From Halopseudomonas oceani (GTDB lineage Bacteria; Pseudomonadota; Gammaproteobacteria; Pseudomonadales; Pseudomonadaceae): a stretch of 64,000 bases of DNA. The position numbers were made by a program, and so were the translations under genes. Positions within the stretch are counted from its first letter, which is position 1, and each line of letters begins with the position of its first letter. The notes under the pieces are model-generated. The model was given only the letters and a program-made list of their open reading frames with translations. It did not search any database and was not told the origin of the DNA. Of this stretch, positions 35,371 through 44,476 are shown piece after piece. The stretch lies in NCBI RefSeq assembly GCF_002903165.1, contig NZ_PPSK01000005.1:62001-126000 (forward strand). Direction: 5' to 3'.

Positions 35371-36894
35371 TTACTTGACCTCAACTGCCAGACTTTCGGC
35401 AATCTTCTTCTGCCAGATCTGCGGGCCGGTAATGTGCGCGGATTCGCCAGTGCTGTCGACCGCGACAGTAACCGGCATGTCCTGCACTTCGAACTCGTAG
35501 ATCGCTTCCATACCCAGTTCGGGGAAGGCGATAACATCGGCCTTCTTGATCGCCTGGGCAACCAGGTAAGCAGCGCCACCCACGGCCATCAGATAAACCG
35601 CCTTGTGGTCCTTGATCGCTTCGATGGCAATCGGGCCGCGTTCGGACTTGCCGATCATGCCCAGCAGGCCAGTCGCTTCAAGGATCTGACGGGTGAACTT
35701 GTCCATGCGCGTGGCGGTGGTCGGGCCAGCCGGTCCAACCACCTCGTCGCGTACCGGGTCAACCGGGCCAACGTAGTAGATAAAGCGGCCTTTCAGATCA
35801 ACCGGCAGCTCTTCGCCCTTGTTCAGCATGTCGACCATGCGTTTGTGCGCAGCGTCGCGGCCGGTCAGCATCTTGCCGGACAGCAGCACGGTTTCGCCGC
35901 TCTTCCAGCTCAGCACGTCTTCCGGGGTGACGGTGTCGAGGTTGACGCGGCGCACGCCGTCACCCACTTCCCAGGTGATTTCCGGGTAGGCATCCATCGG
36001 CGGCGCTTTCAGCTCGGCTGGGCCACTGCCGTCGAGCACGAAGTGCGCGTGACGGGTTGCAGCACAGTTGGGGATCATGCAGACCGGCAGGCTGGCTGCA
36101 TGGGTCGGGTAATCCTTGATCTTGATGTCCAGCACGGTGGTCAGACCACCCAGACCTTGCGCACCGATACCCAGCGCGTTGACCTTGTCCATGATCTCCA
36201 GACGCAGCTCTTCGGCGCGGTTCTGCGGGCCACGGGCACGCAGCTCATGGATATCGATCGGGTCCATCAGCGCCTCTTTGGCCATCACTGCAGCCTTCTC
36301 GGCGGTACCGCCGATACCGATACCGAGCATGCCCGGCGGACACCAGCCAGCGCCCATGGTCGGAACCGTCTTGACGACCCAGTCAACGATCGAGTCGGAC
36401 GGGTTGAGCATAACCATCTTGGACTTGTTCTCGGACCCGCCGCCCTTGGCCGCGACATCGACTTCTACCTTGTCGCCCGGGACGATCTGGTAGTGGATGA
36501 CCGCCGGGGTGTTGTCCTTGGTGTTGGTGCGCTTGCCGGCCGGATCGGCCAGGATGGAGGCACGCAGGACGTTGTCCGGGTTGTTGTAGGCGCGGCGCAC
36601 GCCTTCGTTGATCATGTCGTCCAGGCTCATGGTGGCGCCGTCCCAGCTGACGTTCATGCCGACCTTGACGAACACGGTGACGATACCGGTGTCCTGACAA
36701 ATCGGACGGTGACCGGTGGCGCACATGCGGGAGTTGATCAGAATCTGCGCGATGGCATCCTTCGCCGCCTTGGACTCTTCACGCTCATAGGCTTCGTGTA
36801 CTGCCTGGATGAAGTCGACCGGGTGGTAATAGGAAATGTATTGCAGCGCGTCGGCTACGCTCTGGATCAGATCGTCTTGCTTGATTACGGCCAT
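35371..36894 (-). CDS. Class I fumarate hydratase ([4Fe-4S])
   Basis: A 507-residue, oxygen-sensitive fumarase of the TCA cycle (fumarate to malate). The cluster-binding Cys residues are in CQDTGIVTVF near residue 67, PNCAATRHAHF near 277 and the later region. The substrate-binding motif GGGSENKSKMVMLNPSDS lies near 150. The C-terminal VAVDSTGESAHITGPQIWQKKI fits the fumarase beta domain. It matches the P. aeruginosa PA4333-type enzyme. Promoters for it and the divergent diguanylate cyclase share 312 bases. Confidence 0.93.
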   Translation of the reverse strand: MAVIKQDDLIQSVADALQYISYYHPVDFIQAVHEAYEREESKAAKDAIAQILINSRMCATGHRPICQDTGIVTVFVKVGMNVSWDGATMSLDDMINEGVRRAYNNPDNVLRASILADPAGKRTNTKDNTPAVIHYQIVPGDKVEVDVAAKGGGSENKSKMVMLNPSDSIVDWVVKTVPTMGAGWCPPGMLGIGIGGTAEKAAVMAKEALMDPIDIHELRARGPQNRAEELRLEIMDKVNALGIGAQGLGGLTTVLDIKIKDYPTHAASLPVCMIPNCAATRHAHFVLDGSGPAELKAPPMDAYPEITWEVGDGVRRVNLDTVTPEDVLSWKSGETVLLSGKMLTGRDAAHKRMVDMLNKGEELPVDLKGRFIYYVGPVDPVRDEVVGPAGPTTATRMDKFTRQILEATGLLGMIGKSERGPIAIEAIKDHKAVYLMAVGGAAYLVAQAIKKADVIAFPELGMEAIYEFEVQDMPVTVAVDSTGESAHITGPQIWQKKIAESLAVEVK

Positions 36895-37206
36895 GCTCGG
36901 ACAGGCTCCTCTATTTGACCGCCGGACCTGGACATACCCCGGGTCCGGCTCACGGAATCAGGCAGGCACCGACGTCACGGCCGGCAGTCCTGAAAAAATG
37001 CGCTGGCAAGTATACCTGAGCTTGGGAAGCGCGAAACAACCTCTTACGTTCCCCCCTGACAGCCGGGCCGGCAAGTACCGCGTGTCCGGGCCTGCCAGTC
37101 GGAAAGCCGTCACAGTTGCGGCAGGAAAAGTGAAAAGAACTTGCAAAACAGCCACCAACCGATAAATTGACGTCATATTGCCATCACAAAAAACGAGGCA
37201 ACGAAC
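36895..37206. promoter_or_regulatory. Divergent promoter region between fumarase and the diguanylate cyclase
   Basis: About 310 bases without a gene. A plausible sigma-70 promoter for the right-hand gene is TTGCAA (37141-37146), 16 bases, then TAAATT (37163-37168), about 40 bases before the GTG start. GAGG (37194-37197) is the ribosome-binding site. I found no clear promoter for fumarase. Confidence 0.4.
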
Positions 37207-38334
37207 GTGGCCGAAATGCAGGACGCACAGAACGCCAAGTTCCAGAAGCTGCGTCTACAGCGCTTCTATCTGGCTCAGCTCAACTACCTGATCACCTACA
37301 TCGTGATCAGCGTTGCTTGGTTCGCCGGGCAGTATCAGGGCTCAATCTGGCTGATGCTCAGCCACATTGGCCTGGGTCTGGGCACCCAGTCGGTGTTCTT
37401 TGCGCTAATGCGTAGCAACTGGAATCTGCGGCTCAACGACCCGAGCATGACTAACGCGCAGATTGCCGTGGCGATTCTGCTGATTACCTACCTGCTAGCC
37501 TTCGCCGGGCCACTGCGCGGCAGCCTGATCATGATCTACGCCAATATCATGGTCTTCGGCATATTCCAGCTGTCGCGCCGCGACTTTCTGATTCACTCGG
37601 GGTTGGCGCTGGTCTGTTTTGGCGCCCTGATCACCATCGAACAGCATTACCAGGCCGATACCCAGAGATTCACCCTCAATCTGGTCGAATGGTTCATTCT
37701 CGCCTGTTTTCTGGCTGGACTGAGCATGACCGGCAGCTATATCAGGGAACTGCGCGAGCGCCTGCAGCAGCGCCACAATACCCTGCAGGCGCACCAGGAA
37801 ACCCTCCGCGGCATGATGGGCCAATTGCAAAACCTCGCTACCACCGACCCGTTGACCGGGCTGGCCAATCGCCGACACTTTATTCAGGAGGCCCAGCGCC
37901 GGATGACGCTGATGCGTCCGACCCAGCAAATCGGGATCGCCCTGATCGATCTCGATCACTTCAAGCGCATCAATGACCTGTATGGCCATGCCGCGGGAGA
38001 TCAGGTGCTGCAGGGGTTTGCCACGCTGGCCAACTCTACCCTGCGCGACGGCGACCTGATTGCTCGCTTTGGCGGAGAAGAGTTTGTATTGCTGCTCGGC
38101 AATGCCAATGAGAACGCGCTGTTTCAATGCGTAGAGCGACTGCGGCTGCGTTTTGCTGGACAGGTATTTGATGCCCTGCCCGAAGGCGTACACTGTACCT
38201 TCTCCGCTGGTCTGGCCCTGCTGCAGCCGGAGGACGATTTCGAGGCCTGCCTGAACGACGCCGACCAGGCGCTCTACCTGGCCAAAAACAGCGGGCGCAA
38301 CCGCAGCGAGATACACCAGCCGAGCTATGCCTGA
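37207..38334 (+). CDS. Membrane diguanylate cyclase (GGEEF), possible SadC counterpart
   Basis: A 375-residue inner-membrane protein. About six membrane helices fill residues 20-175 (for example LNYLITYIVISVAWFAGQY, AQIAVAILLITYLLAFAG and WFILACFLAGLSMTGSY). The GGDEF domain follows, with TTDPLTGLANRRHF near 215, IDLDHFKRINDLYGHAAGDQ near 250, and the active motif RFGGEEF near 287. It has the residues needed to make c-di-GMP. P. aeruginosa sadC (PA4332) sits beside fumarase in the same way, so it may be the counterpart, although this protein is shorter. GTG 37207 has better SD spacing than ATG 37216. Confidence 0.88.
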   Translation: MAEMQDAQNAKFQKLRLQRFYLAQLNYLITYIVISVAWFAGQYQGSIWLMLSHIGLGLGTQSVFFALMRSNWNLRLNDPSMTNAQIAVAILLITYLLAFAGPLRGSLIMIYANIMVFGIFQLSRRDFLIHSGLALVCFGALITIEQHYQADTQRFTLNLVEWFILACFLAGLSMTGSYIRELRERLQQRHNTLQAHQETLRGMMGQLQNLATTDPLTGLANRRHFIQEAQRRMTLMRPTQQIGIALIDLDHFKRINDLYGHAAGDQVLQGFATLANSTLRDGDLIARFGGEEFVLLLGNANENALFQCVERLRLRFAGQVFDALPEGVHCTFSAGLALLQPEDDFEACLNDADQALYLAKNSGRNRSEIHQPSYA

Positions 38335-39262
38335 TATTCAGATCAATGACCACCACCTGCAGGTTGCTAGCGGCAGTAACCTGCTCGATGCGCTGCGTCA
38401 GGCCGATCTGCCGATCAACTGGTCATGCCGTGCTGGCCAATGCCACAGCTGCCTGGTCCAGAACCGTGGCTTCGCCGATCTGAGCGCCGCCCAGCGGGGC
38501 CTGTCACCCGAGCAACAGGCAGACGGCTGGCTGCTGGCCTGCCAGTGCCGCGTCGAACAGGACTTGCAACTGCACCTGCACGACCCCACCCGCGATAGCC
38601 TGCCGGCGACCATCGAACGGCTGGAAGCGCTACCCGGCATGGTCATCCGTCTGCAACTGCGGCCGGCCCGTGTCATGCGCTATAAGGCGGGCCAGCATCT
38701 GGTTATCTGGCTCACGCCGCAACTGGCGCGCACCTTCTCACTGGCCAGCCTGCCCGGCGAGCCGCTGCTGGAATTTCATCTGCAGGATCGCGAAGACAGC
38801 ACCTTTTGCCGCGCCCTGCGCAAGCTGCCGCTTGGCACCACCTGCCACATCGGCGCACCCGCCGGCCATCTCAACTACGACCCAGCCTGGCACGACCAAC
38901 CACTATTGCTGCTGTCGGCTGGCACCGGACTCGCGCCGCTGCAGGCAATCGCCCGTAGCGCCCTTGCCGCAGGGCACAGTGCGCCAATCCAGCTTTGGCA
39001 CTGGCAGGCCCATGGCGAGCCCTGCTACCTGCAGTCTGCCCTGGAGGCATTGGCAGAGCAGCACCCTCAACTCCAATTGCAGTTACGACCACGCAGTGAG
39101 CTGGACGCAGATCTGGGCCGACTCAAATCCCCGGGGCGCGGTGCACTGGCGCTGATATGCGGCTCGCCAGCCTTTATCGAGCTGCTGCGCAAACCTCTGT
39201 TCATGGCCGGGTTGGCCGGTCGCCAGATTCTCGACGAGGCCTTCCTCAGCCGCAGCAACTAA
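38327..39262 (+). CDS. Ferredoxin-type NAD(P)H oxidoreductase (2Fe-2S plus flavin reductase)
   Basis: A 311-residue electron-transfer protein. Residues 1-85 are a plant-type [2Fe-2S] domain with C-x4-C-x2-C (SCRAGQCHSC near residue 36) and a later Cys (LLACQC). Residues 95-310 resemble a ferredoxin-NADP reductase: FAD-binding ARTFSLASLP near 137 and the nucleotide-binding LLLLSAGTGLAPLQAIA near 190. Its ATG overlaps the end of the diguanylate cyclase by 8 bases. It corresponds in position to P. aeruginosa PA4331. The electron acceptor is unknown. The overlap with a c-di-GMP gene is notable. Confidence 0.85.
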   Translation: MPDIQINDHHLQVASGSNLLDALRQADLPINWSCRAGQCHSCLVQNRGFADLSAAQRGLSPEQQADGWLLACQCRVEQDLQLHLHDPTRDSLPATIERLEALPGMVIRLQLRPARVMRYKAGQHLVIWLTPQLARTFSLASLPGEPLLEFHLQDREDSTFCRALRKLPLGTTCHIGAPAGHLNYDPAWHDQPLLLLSAGTGLAPLQAIARSALAAGHSAPIQLWHWQAHGEPCYLQSALEALAEQHPQLQLQLRPRSELDADLGRLKSPGRGALALICGSPAFIELLRKPLFMAGLAGRQILDEAFLSRSN

Positions 39263-39385
39263 ACGCAACGCGCAATATTGCGTTTATGGGCCTGCATTCG
39301 TAAGACACAGGGTTGTGGGTTGGCTACCCAAAGCATGCGAATATGCCCTCCACCCCAATTACCCGAGCAATAAGTGGAGTACACC

Positions 39386-40150
39386 GTGAGCGAACACCTG
39401 CTGATCGACCGCAGCGAGGGCGTGCTGACCCTGACGCTGAATCGCGCCGACAAGAAAAATGCCCTGACCCGTGACATGTATGGCGTCATGGGCGAGGCCA
39501 TCAACGCCGCGCAAGACGACGCCAGTATTCGCGCCGTCGTCATCCAGGGCAGCACCGAGTGCTTCACCAGCGGTAACGACGTCGCAGACTTCATCAACAA
39601 CGAACGTAGCGGCACCGACAGCCCGGTGTACATCTTTCTCAAGGCCATCTGCCACGCCAGCAAACCGTTGATTGCTGCGGTCAATGGCCCGGCGGTCGGT
39701 ATCGGCACCACCATGCTGCTGCACTGCGACCTGATTTACGCCGCCGAGAACGCTCGCCTGAAAATGCCATTCGTCAATCTGGGGCTGTGCCCGGAAGCCG
39801 GCTCCAGCTTCCTGCTACCGCGCCTGCTTGGCCATCCTCGCGCGGCCGAGTTGCTGCTGCTCGGTGAAGAAATCAGTGGCACCCGTGCGGCCGAGATTGG
39901 CCTGGTCAACCAAGCGCTGCCGGCTGGTGAGACGGTGCTGCAGGCCGCTCGCAAGGCTGCACTGCGTATCGCCGAGCAACCGCCCGGATCGGTCCGTTTG
40001 ACCAAGCAACTGATCCGCGCCGGTATCAGCCGCACCGCCGATGAGGTCATGGAAACCGAAGGCCAGCACTTTGCCCAGCTGCTGGGTGGCGCCGAAGCCA
40101 AGGAAGCTCTCACGGCATTTATGGAGAAGCGTAAGCCGGTGTTTGCCTGA
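39386..40150 (+). CDS. Enoyl-CoA hydratase/isomerase family protein
   Basis: A 254-residue crotonase-fold protein. The oxyanion-hole motifs are FTSGNDVADF near residue 57 and NGPAVGIGTTMLLHCDL near 100. The Glu that acts in hydratases lies in LGLCPEAGSS near 132, so hydratase or isomerase activity is plausible. The start is GTG 39386 with GGAG 6 bases upstream; the track of the frame extends 4 codons further. It corresponds in position to PA4330. The specific acyl-CoA is not predictable. Confidence 0.88.
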   Translation: MSEHLLIDRSEGVLTLTLNRADKKNALTRDMYGVMGEAINAAQDDASIRAVVIQGSTECFTSGNDVADFINNERSGTDSPVYIFLKAICHASKPLIAAVNGPAVGIGTTMLLHCDLIYAAENARLKMPFVNLGLCPEAGSSFLLPRLLGHPRAAELLLLGEEISGTRAAEIGLVNQALPAGETVLQAARKAALRIAEQPPGSVRLTKQLIRAGISRTADEVMETEGQHFAQLLGGAEAKEALTAFMEKRKPVFA

Positions 40151-40160
40151 TTTACCCCGC

Positions 40161-40186
40161 CACCGGCCTCCCCTGGGGGGCCGGTG
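40161..40186. terminator. Candidate hairpin between enoyl-CoA hydratase and phospholipase-D genes
   Basis: A perfect 8-bp stem CACCGGCC/GGCCGGTG with a 10-base loop lies in the 48-base convergent gap. There is no good T tract, so termination may be weak or Rho-assisted. Confidence 0.45.
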
Positions 40187-40198
40187 CAGGCTGTTTAC

Positions 40199-41359
40199 CT
40201 AACGCGGAATGCCGAACAGCCACATCACCGATCGATTGATCTGCCCCCAGAAGCGAATTTTGAAGCGATGCCACAGCGCCAGTTGGCGCCAGCCAGCCAG
40301 CGTCCAGAGGTCGCTTTCGGCAAAGTCCTGCTCGAAGCTTTCGGCCACCGCCTGCACCAGGTCAGGGTCAACCGCCTGCTGGTTGGCTTCCAGGTTCCAG
40401 TGCAACGTCCAATGATCAAAGTTGCAGGAACCGAGCGATACCCAGTCATCGACCAGCGCCGTTTTCAGGTGGGTAAAGCGTGGCTGGTACTCGTAGATGC
40501 GCACCCCAGCCTTGAGCAGTCTGGTGTAAAAGCGCTGACCGGCGTAGCGCACAGGCGGATGATCAATGGTCATGCCGCACAGCAGTAAACGCACATCAAC
40601 GCCGCGCTTGGCAGCCCGCGCCAATGCCCGGCGAATCCGCCAAGAAGGCAAAAAATACGGTGTTGCCAGCCAGACCCGCTGTTCCGCTCGGCGCAGCGCG
40701 GCCAGCAGTGATACAACGACCTCCTTCTGCTCGCGCGCACCAATGTAGGAAACACGGCCATGCCCAGCCCCGCCATCGGGCACCGGTGGAACATGCACCC
40801 GCCGGACAGCTGACAGACCGCGATTCTCACGTTGCCCACCCTGCTGCCACATACGCTCAAACAGGTCCGCCCAGTCTTCGACTACCGGCCCCTCAACTTC
40901 GAGCATCTGCTCGTGCCAGGGTGTTCTTCCGGTTTCAGGGTCAAGCTGGCAGAACGGATCGGTAATGCCGGTACCGCCGACGTAAGCCAGGCGGTCATCG
41001 ATAATGAACAGCTTGCGGTGATCACGATGAAAAAGGCGGTGCCCGCTGAGCAGGCTGGAAGGATTGTAGAACTGCAGCTCAACACCCATCTGCTCCAGTT
41101 CGCGCCGCTCACTGCGGCTCAAGCCATCGGTGCCGATGGCATCCAGCAGACAGCGCACCCGCACACCCCGCTGGCACACGCGCTGCAACACATCCAGCCA
41201 CTGTCGGGTGCTGCGGCCGGAATCCACCAGATACAACTCAATGTCAATGCGCTCAATCGCCTGATCAAGCGCAGCAAGAATGCGCGGGAAGAAATTGTCG
41301 CCGTCAATCAGCAACTCGAACCGGTTGCCGGTCCGCCATTGGTACACCCGCGCAGTCAT
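40199..41359 (-). CDS. Phospholipase D-like cardiolipin synthase (ClsB type)
   Basis: A 386-residue protein with two HKD motifs. The first, HRKLFIIDD, is near residue 116, and the second, HLKTALVDD, near 298. Both have H-x-K-x4-D. The spacing and a WHEQMLEVEGPVV segment after the first motif fit bacterial ClsB-type cardiolipin synthases, which join phosphatidyl groups in the inner membrane. No membrane helix is present at the N-terminus, unlike ClsA. It follows the metallo-hydrolase gene by about 14 bases. A general PLD-family transferase remains possible. Confidence 0.83.
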   Translation of the reverse strand: MTARVYQWRTGNRFELLIDGDNFFPRILAALDQAIERIDIELYLVDSGRSTRQWLDVLQRVCQRGVRVRCLLDAIGTDGLSRSERRELEQMGVELQFYNPSSLLSGHRLFHRDHRKLFIIDDRLAYVGGTGITDPFCQLDPETGRTPWHEQMLEVEGPVVEDWADLFERMWQQGGQRENRGLSAVRRVHVPPVPDGGAGHGRVSYIGAREQKEVVVSLLAALRRAEQRVWLATPYFLPSWRIRRALARAAKRGVDVRLLLCGMTIDHPPVRYAGQRFYTRLLKAGVRIYEYQPRFTHLKTALVDDWVSLGSCNFDHWTLHWNLEANQQAVDPDLVQAVAESFEQDFAESDLWTLAGWRQLALWHRFKIRFWGQINRSVMWLFGIPR

Positions 41360-41372
41360 GTCTCTCCCTGTC

Positions 41373-42158
41373 TTACGAGGGAATGCGGTAATCCTCCTGC
41401 GTCAGCAGATCGAGGCCGCACTCCAGATTACTGATCCAGTCGAGGAACGCAGAGATGGTAACCGGATCGCCGAACGGACGCCCATGCTGCGGCACAATCA
41501 TCTTCGGCTTCAACTGCCGAACCATGTTGGCCCACAGGCGGCAAGCCTTGTTGCCCGCCATGTAACGCCGATGAAACCCTTCCATCGTGTTCTTGTGAGT
41601 GGCGAAGTCGGTCACAGGTTCCGCGTCATCCACCATCGAGGCCCCCATATCACCGGAGAACAAGATGCCACTGACCGGATCATAGAAGTGCAGGTTGCCC
41701 ACCGAATGCAGGAAGTGAGCAGGCAGTACCTTGATGACGCTCTGCCCCAGTGCCACGTCCATGCCGCGATCGGGCACGGCGATCATCCGCTCGGTGGTCG
41801 TCATGCCGGTGTGCTTGGTCAGAAAACCCGCACTCAAGTGCGGTAAAAAGCGTGCCCACAGTTTGGAGCAGACCACGCGGCAATTGGTGTGCAGGAACCA
41901 CTTGTCCAGCGAAGCGATGATGTCCGGATCCTGGTGCGAGGCAAACACATAGGTCAACTCACGCAGCGGTATGTAACGGCTGACAGCCATCGACAGCGGG
42001 GTGTACGTGAGGTCCCCACCCGGATCAAGCAACGCGTGCTGATCATGATCAATGATCAGGAACTGGTTGGACTGCACGCCATCCCCAGTAACCAGTTGGT
42101 CGAAGCAGAGCACCTGATGCGAACCGTTATCGAACAATACTCTGGGCGGACTCGCCAT
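41373..42158 (-). CDS. Metallo-beta-lactamase-fold diiron protein (flavodiiron/ODP-like)
   Basis: A 261-residue protein with the metallo-beta-lactamase fold but the diiron-type motif H-x-D-x-D ([11 protein letters not shown] near residue 76). Further ligands lie in HFLHSVGN near 147, FSGDMGAS near 166 and PQHGRPFG near 224. This pattern resembles flavodiiron proteins and the stand-alone oxygen-binding diiron proteins rather than hydrolytic beta-lactamases. No flavodoxin domain is attached. It may sense or reduce oxygen or nitric oxide; this is inference. ATG 42158 has AAGGTGA upstream. It precedes the cardiolipin-synthase-like gene. Confidence 0.75.
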   Translation of the reverse strand: MASPPRVLFDNGSHQVLCFDQLVTGDGVQSNQFLIIDHDQHALLDPGGDLTYTPLSMAVSRYIPLRELTYVFASHQDPDIIASLDKWFLHTNCRVVCSKLWARFLPHLSAGFLTKHTGMTTTERMIAVPDRGMDVALGQSVIKVLPAHFLHSVGNLHFYDPVSGILFSGDMGASMVDDAEPVTDFATHKNTMEGFHRRYMAGNKACRLWANMVRQLKPKMIVPQHGRPFGDPVTISAFLDWISNLECGLDLLTQEDYRIPS

Positions 42159-42345
42159 AGACAATCACCTTAACCTGCATTGGAGAGAGAATGTTCAGAG
42201 TGTATACGCCGACCGCCTGTCCGCCAGTGACCTGCATCAAGAGAAGCGACCGTCACATGATCGTCATCCGTTCTTCACAACTCTGACACTGCAACGCCAT
42301 AGCCTCAGCCTGAACATCACTGAAGATGCCCAGACGGAGGTGTCC

Positions 42346-43098
42346 ATGACAGATGCAGCCCTTGCTATTGAAGAATCCGGCAACCGTTGTCTGACGGTTG
42401 AACTGGCCACAGACCCAACCAGCCTGCGTGCTGCCCAGGCATTGCGCTACCGCGTGTTTGGCGAAGAGTGCGGAGCCAACCTGCACGGCGCCGAACAAGG
42501 CCTGGACCAGGACCATTACGATCTGCACTGCGAACACCTGATCGTCCGCGATCAGCGGACCGGAGAGGTGGTCGCCACTACCCGTATCCTCGACAGCGAG
42601 CGCGCCCGCAGCGCTGGCGGCTTCTATAGCGAGAGCGAGTTCCAGCTGGTCGGCCTGACCGACCTGCGCGGCGACGTCATGGAAATCGGCCGCACCTGCG
42701 TGCACGCCGACTATCGCAACGGCGCTACCATCTCGGTACTCTGGTCCGGCCTCGCACAGCTAATGAACGAACGTCACTACAGCTACCTGATGGGCTGTGC
42801 CAGCATCGAAATGCAGGACGGCGGCATTCAGGCCCACGCCATCATGCAGCGGCTGCGCAGCCGCTACCTGTGCCGCGAGTTCCTCAACGCGATTCCTCGC
42901 CTGCCTCTGCCGGAACGGTCTCTGCCGGACAACGTGACAGCCCAGCTGCCACCGCTGCTCAAGGCCTATATGCGTCTGGGTGCCAAGATCTGCGGCGAGC
43001 CTTGCTGGGATCCTGAGTTCAACTGCGCGGACGTGTTCATTCTGCTGCGCCGCGAACAGCTGTGCCCGCGCTACGCCCGTCACTTCAAGGCGAGCTGA
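42346..43098 (+). CDS. olsB: Ornithine lipid N-acyltransferase OlsB
   Basis: A 250-residue acyltransferase of the GNAT-like OlsB/Ols-type family that adds a 3-hydroxyacyl chain to ornithine, making lyso-ornithine lipid. Family regions seen are [13 protein letters not shown] near residue 34, [22 protein letters not shown] near 60, [21 protein letters not shown] near 110 and [11 protein letters not shown] near 145. GGAGG lies 5 bases before ATG 42346. It is followed directly by olsA, the usual pair. Ornithine lipids replace phospholipids during phosphate shortage. Confidence 0.88.
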   Translation: MTDAALAIEESGNRCLTVELATDPTSLRAAQALRYRVFGEECGANLHGAEQGLDQDHYDLHCEHLIVRDQRTGEVVATTRILDSERARSAGGFYSESEFQLVGLTDLRGDVMEIGRTCVHADYRNGATISVLWSGLAQLMNERHYSYLMGCASIEMQDGGIQAHAIMQRLRSRYLCREFLNAIPRLPLPERSLPDNVTAQLPPLLKAYMRLGAKICGEPCWDPEFNCADVFILLRREQLCPRYARHFKAS

Positions 43099-43100
43099 GC

Positions 43101-43907
43101 ATGACTGGCCGCTCGGTAAGCACGCCCCGCCGGGTCGTGCGCCTGATTGCAGTGATTGGCTGGATTGGTTGCGGGCTGCTACTGGTCTGCTGGGTTCAGC
43201 TGATGCAATGGCTGCAACCCGCGCGAGTCGACCGTCAGCGACAGAAGTTGACTCGCTGGTGGATGCGCAACCTGATTCGCATTTTGCCGTTGCAAATTCG
43301 CGTTACCGGGGCTCCGGTTTCAGGCACCGCCCTGTGGGTCAGCAACCACGTTTCGTGGCTGGATATTGTGGTACTCGGCGCGCAGGCCCCGGTGCACTTC
43401 CTATCCAAGGCAGAGGTACGCAACTGGCCGGTTATTGGCTGGTTGGCAAGCGCTGCAGGTACCTGCTTCATTCAGCGCGGCCAGGGCACTTCAAGCACGA
43501 TTCAGGATCAGTTGAGCGGTATTCTGGCGGCCGATCGCAGCCTGGTAATCTTCGCCGAGGGCACCACCACCGCTGGCGACCGGGTACGCACCTTCCACGG
43601 CCGCCTGCTGGCCGCCGCCATTGAGTCCCAGGTGCCAACCCAGCCGGTCGCCGTCGCGTATCGCCAAGCTGGCGCGCGCGACACCGTTGCCCCCTTCATC
43701 GACAACGACGAGTTTTCACAGCACCTCTGGCGTCTGCTGGGCTCCCGGGACATCAATGTGGATATTCACTTCCTGCCAGTACTCGACAGCACCAGCCTGA
43801 ACCGCAACCAGCTCGCGCGTAGTGCGCACGCGTCGGTCTGTCAGGCGCTGGAGCTTGAAGGCGGCAAGGTCGAGAGCGAGGCAGCCGAGGTCAAGGCAGC
43901 AGCCTGA
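43101..43907 (+). CDS. olsA: Lyso-ornithine lipid O-acyltransferase OlsA
   Basis: A 268-residue PlsC-type acyltransferase with an N-terminal membrane helix (LIAVIGWIGCGLLLVCWV). The HX4D motif is NHVSWLDI near residue 77, and the substrate-binding IFAEGTTTAGDRV near 151 corresponds to the FPEGTR motif. It completes ornithine lipid by adding the ester-linked acyl chain. ATG 43101 is 2 bases after the olsB stop, so the pair is probably coupled. Its last 67 bases overlap the convergent acpH gene, which is unusual. Confidence 0.87.
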   Translation: MTGRSVSTPRRVVRLIAVIGWIGCGLLLVCWVQLMQWLQPARVDRQRQKLTRWWMRNLIRILPLQIRVTGAPVSGTALWVSNHVSWLDIVVLGAQAPVHFLSKAEVRNWPVIGWLASAAGTCFIQRGQGTSSTIQDQLSGILAADRSLVIFAEGTTTAGDRVRTFHGRLLAAAIESQVPTQPVAVAYRQAGARDTVAPFIDNDEFSQHLWRLLGSRDINVDIHFLPVLDSTSLNRNQLARSAHASVCQALELEGGKVESEAAEVKAAA

Positions 43908-44476
43908 CCCTCGGCGTAGCGCTGCAGCTCGGGCATGAATGCGAGAAAGTCAGCTTCGAACGCTTCGTAGGCCGCTTCCAGTTCAGCCACCCCGCCCGGC
44001 AACGGGTTCTCGCGCCGCAACCGCCGCGCCATGTTGTCGACCGCCCGGTGCAGGTGGGTCAGCTCGGCATAACTGCTTAACCAGTCCTGCTCACTCATGT
44101 AGCGCACCACCGTCCAGGCGCGTTCGGGCATCCATTCGCGCTGCGCCCGCAGTTGCCGGTAGACATCCTGAGTGAAGTCCTCCAGCTGCCGATCAGCAAA
44201 GCGTGACCAGTGCCGTGCCAGCAGGTGATCGTAGAACATGTCGACCAGAATCCCGGCAAAACGCCGGCGTTCGCTACTCACCCTGGCCTTGCTTTGCAGC
44301 ACCAGCGGATGAGCATCGGTGAAGCTGTCGATTCGCCGGTGCAGAACGATCCCCTCACGTACCGGCTCCGGCAGGTCAAGCCGCTGCACCGGCCCCTTGA
44401 CGAAGTCGCCCAGCATGCTGCCCAGCGCCTGTTCAGGCGATTGCGAACCGAGCAGCAGGTGCGCGAGAAAGTTCAT
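43841..44476 (-). CDS. acpH: Acyl carrier protein phosphodiesterase AcpH
   Basis: A 211-residue enzyme that removes the phosphopantetheine group from acyl carrier protein. The family opening MNFLAHLLLG is followed by SMLGDFVKGPV near residue 20 and VLHRRIDSFTDAHPLV near 45. The hydrophobic-polar pattern of the DUF479/AcpH fold continues to about 180. The last 22 codons read through olsA's end and are Ser/Ala-rich, so the C-terminus may be extended compared with relatives. Its ATG overlaps the TGA of the upstream coiled-coil gene. Confidence 0.85.
   Translation of the reverse strand: MNFLAHLLLGSQSPEQALGSMLGDFVKGPVQRLDLPEPVREGIVLHRRIDSFTDAHPLVLQSKARVSSERRRFAGILVDMFYDHLLARHWSRFADRQLEDFTQDVYRQLRAQREWMPERAWTVVRYMSEQDWLSSYAELTHLHRAVDNMARRLRRENPLPGGVAELEAAYEAFEADFLAFMPELQRYAEGQAAALTSAASLSTLPPSSSSA

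Noticed and set aside
35311-36918. A 535-codon plus-strand frame antisense to fumarase
   Set aside because: The minus strand encodes a complete class I fumarase; the plus frame is a shadow.
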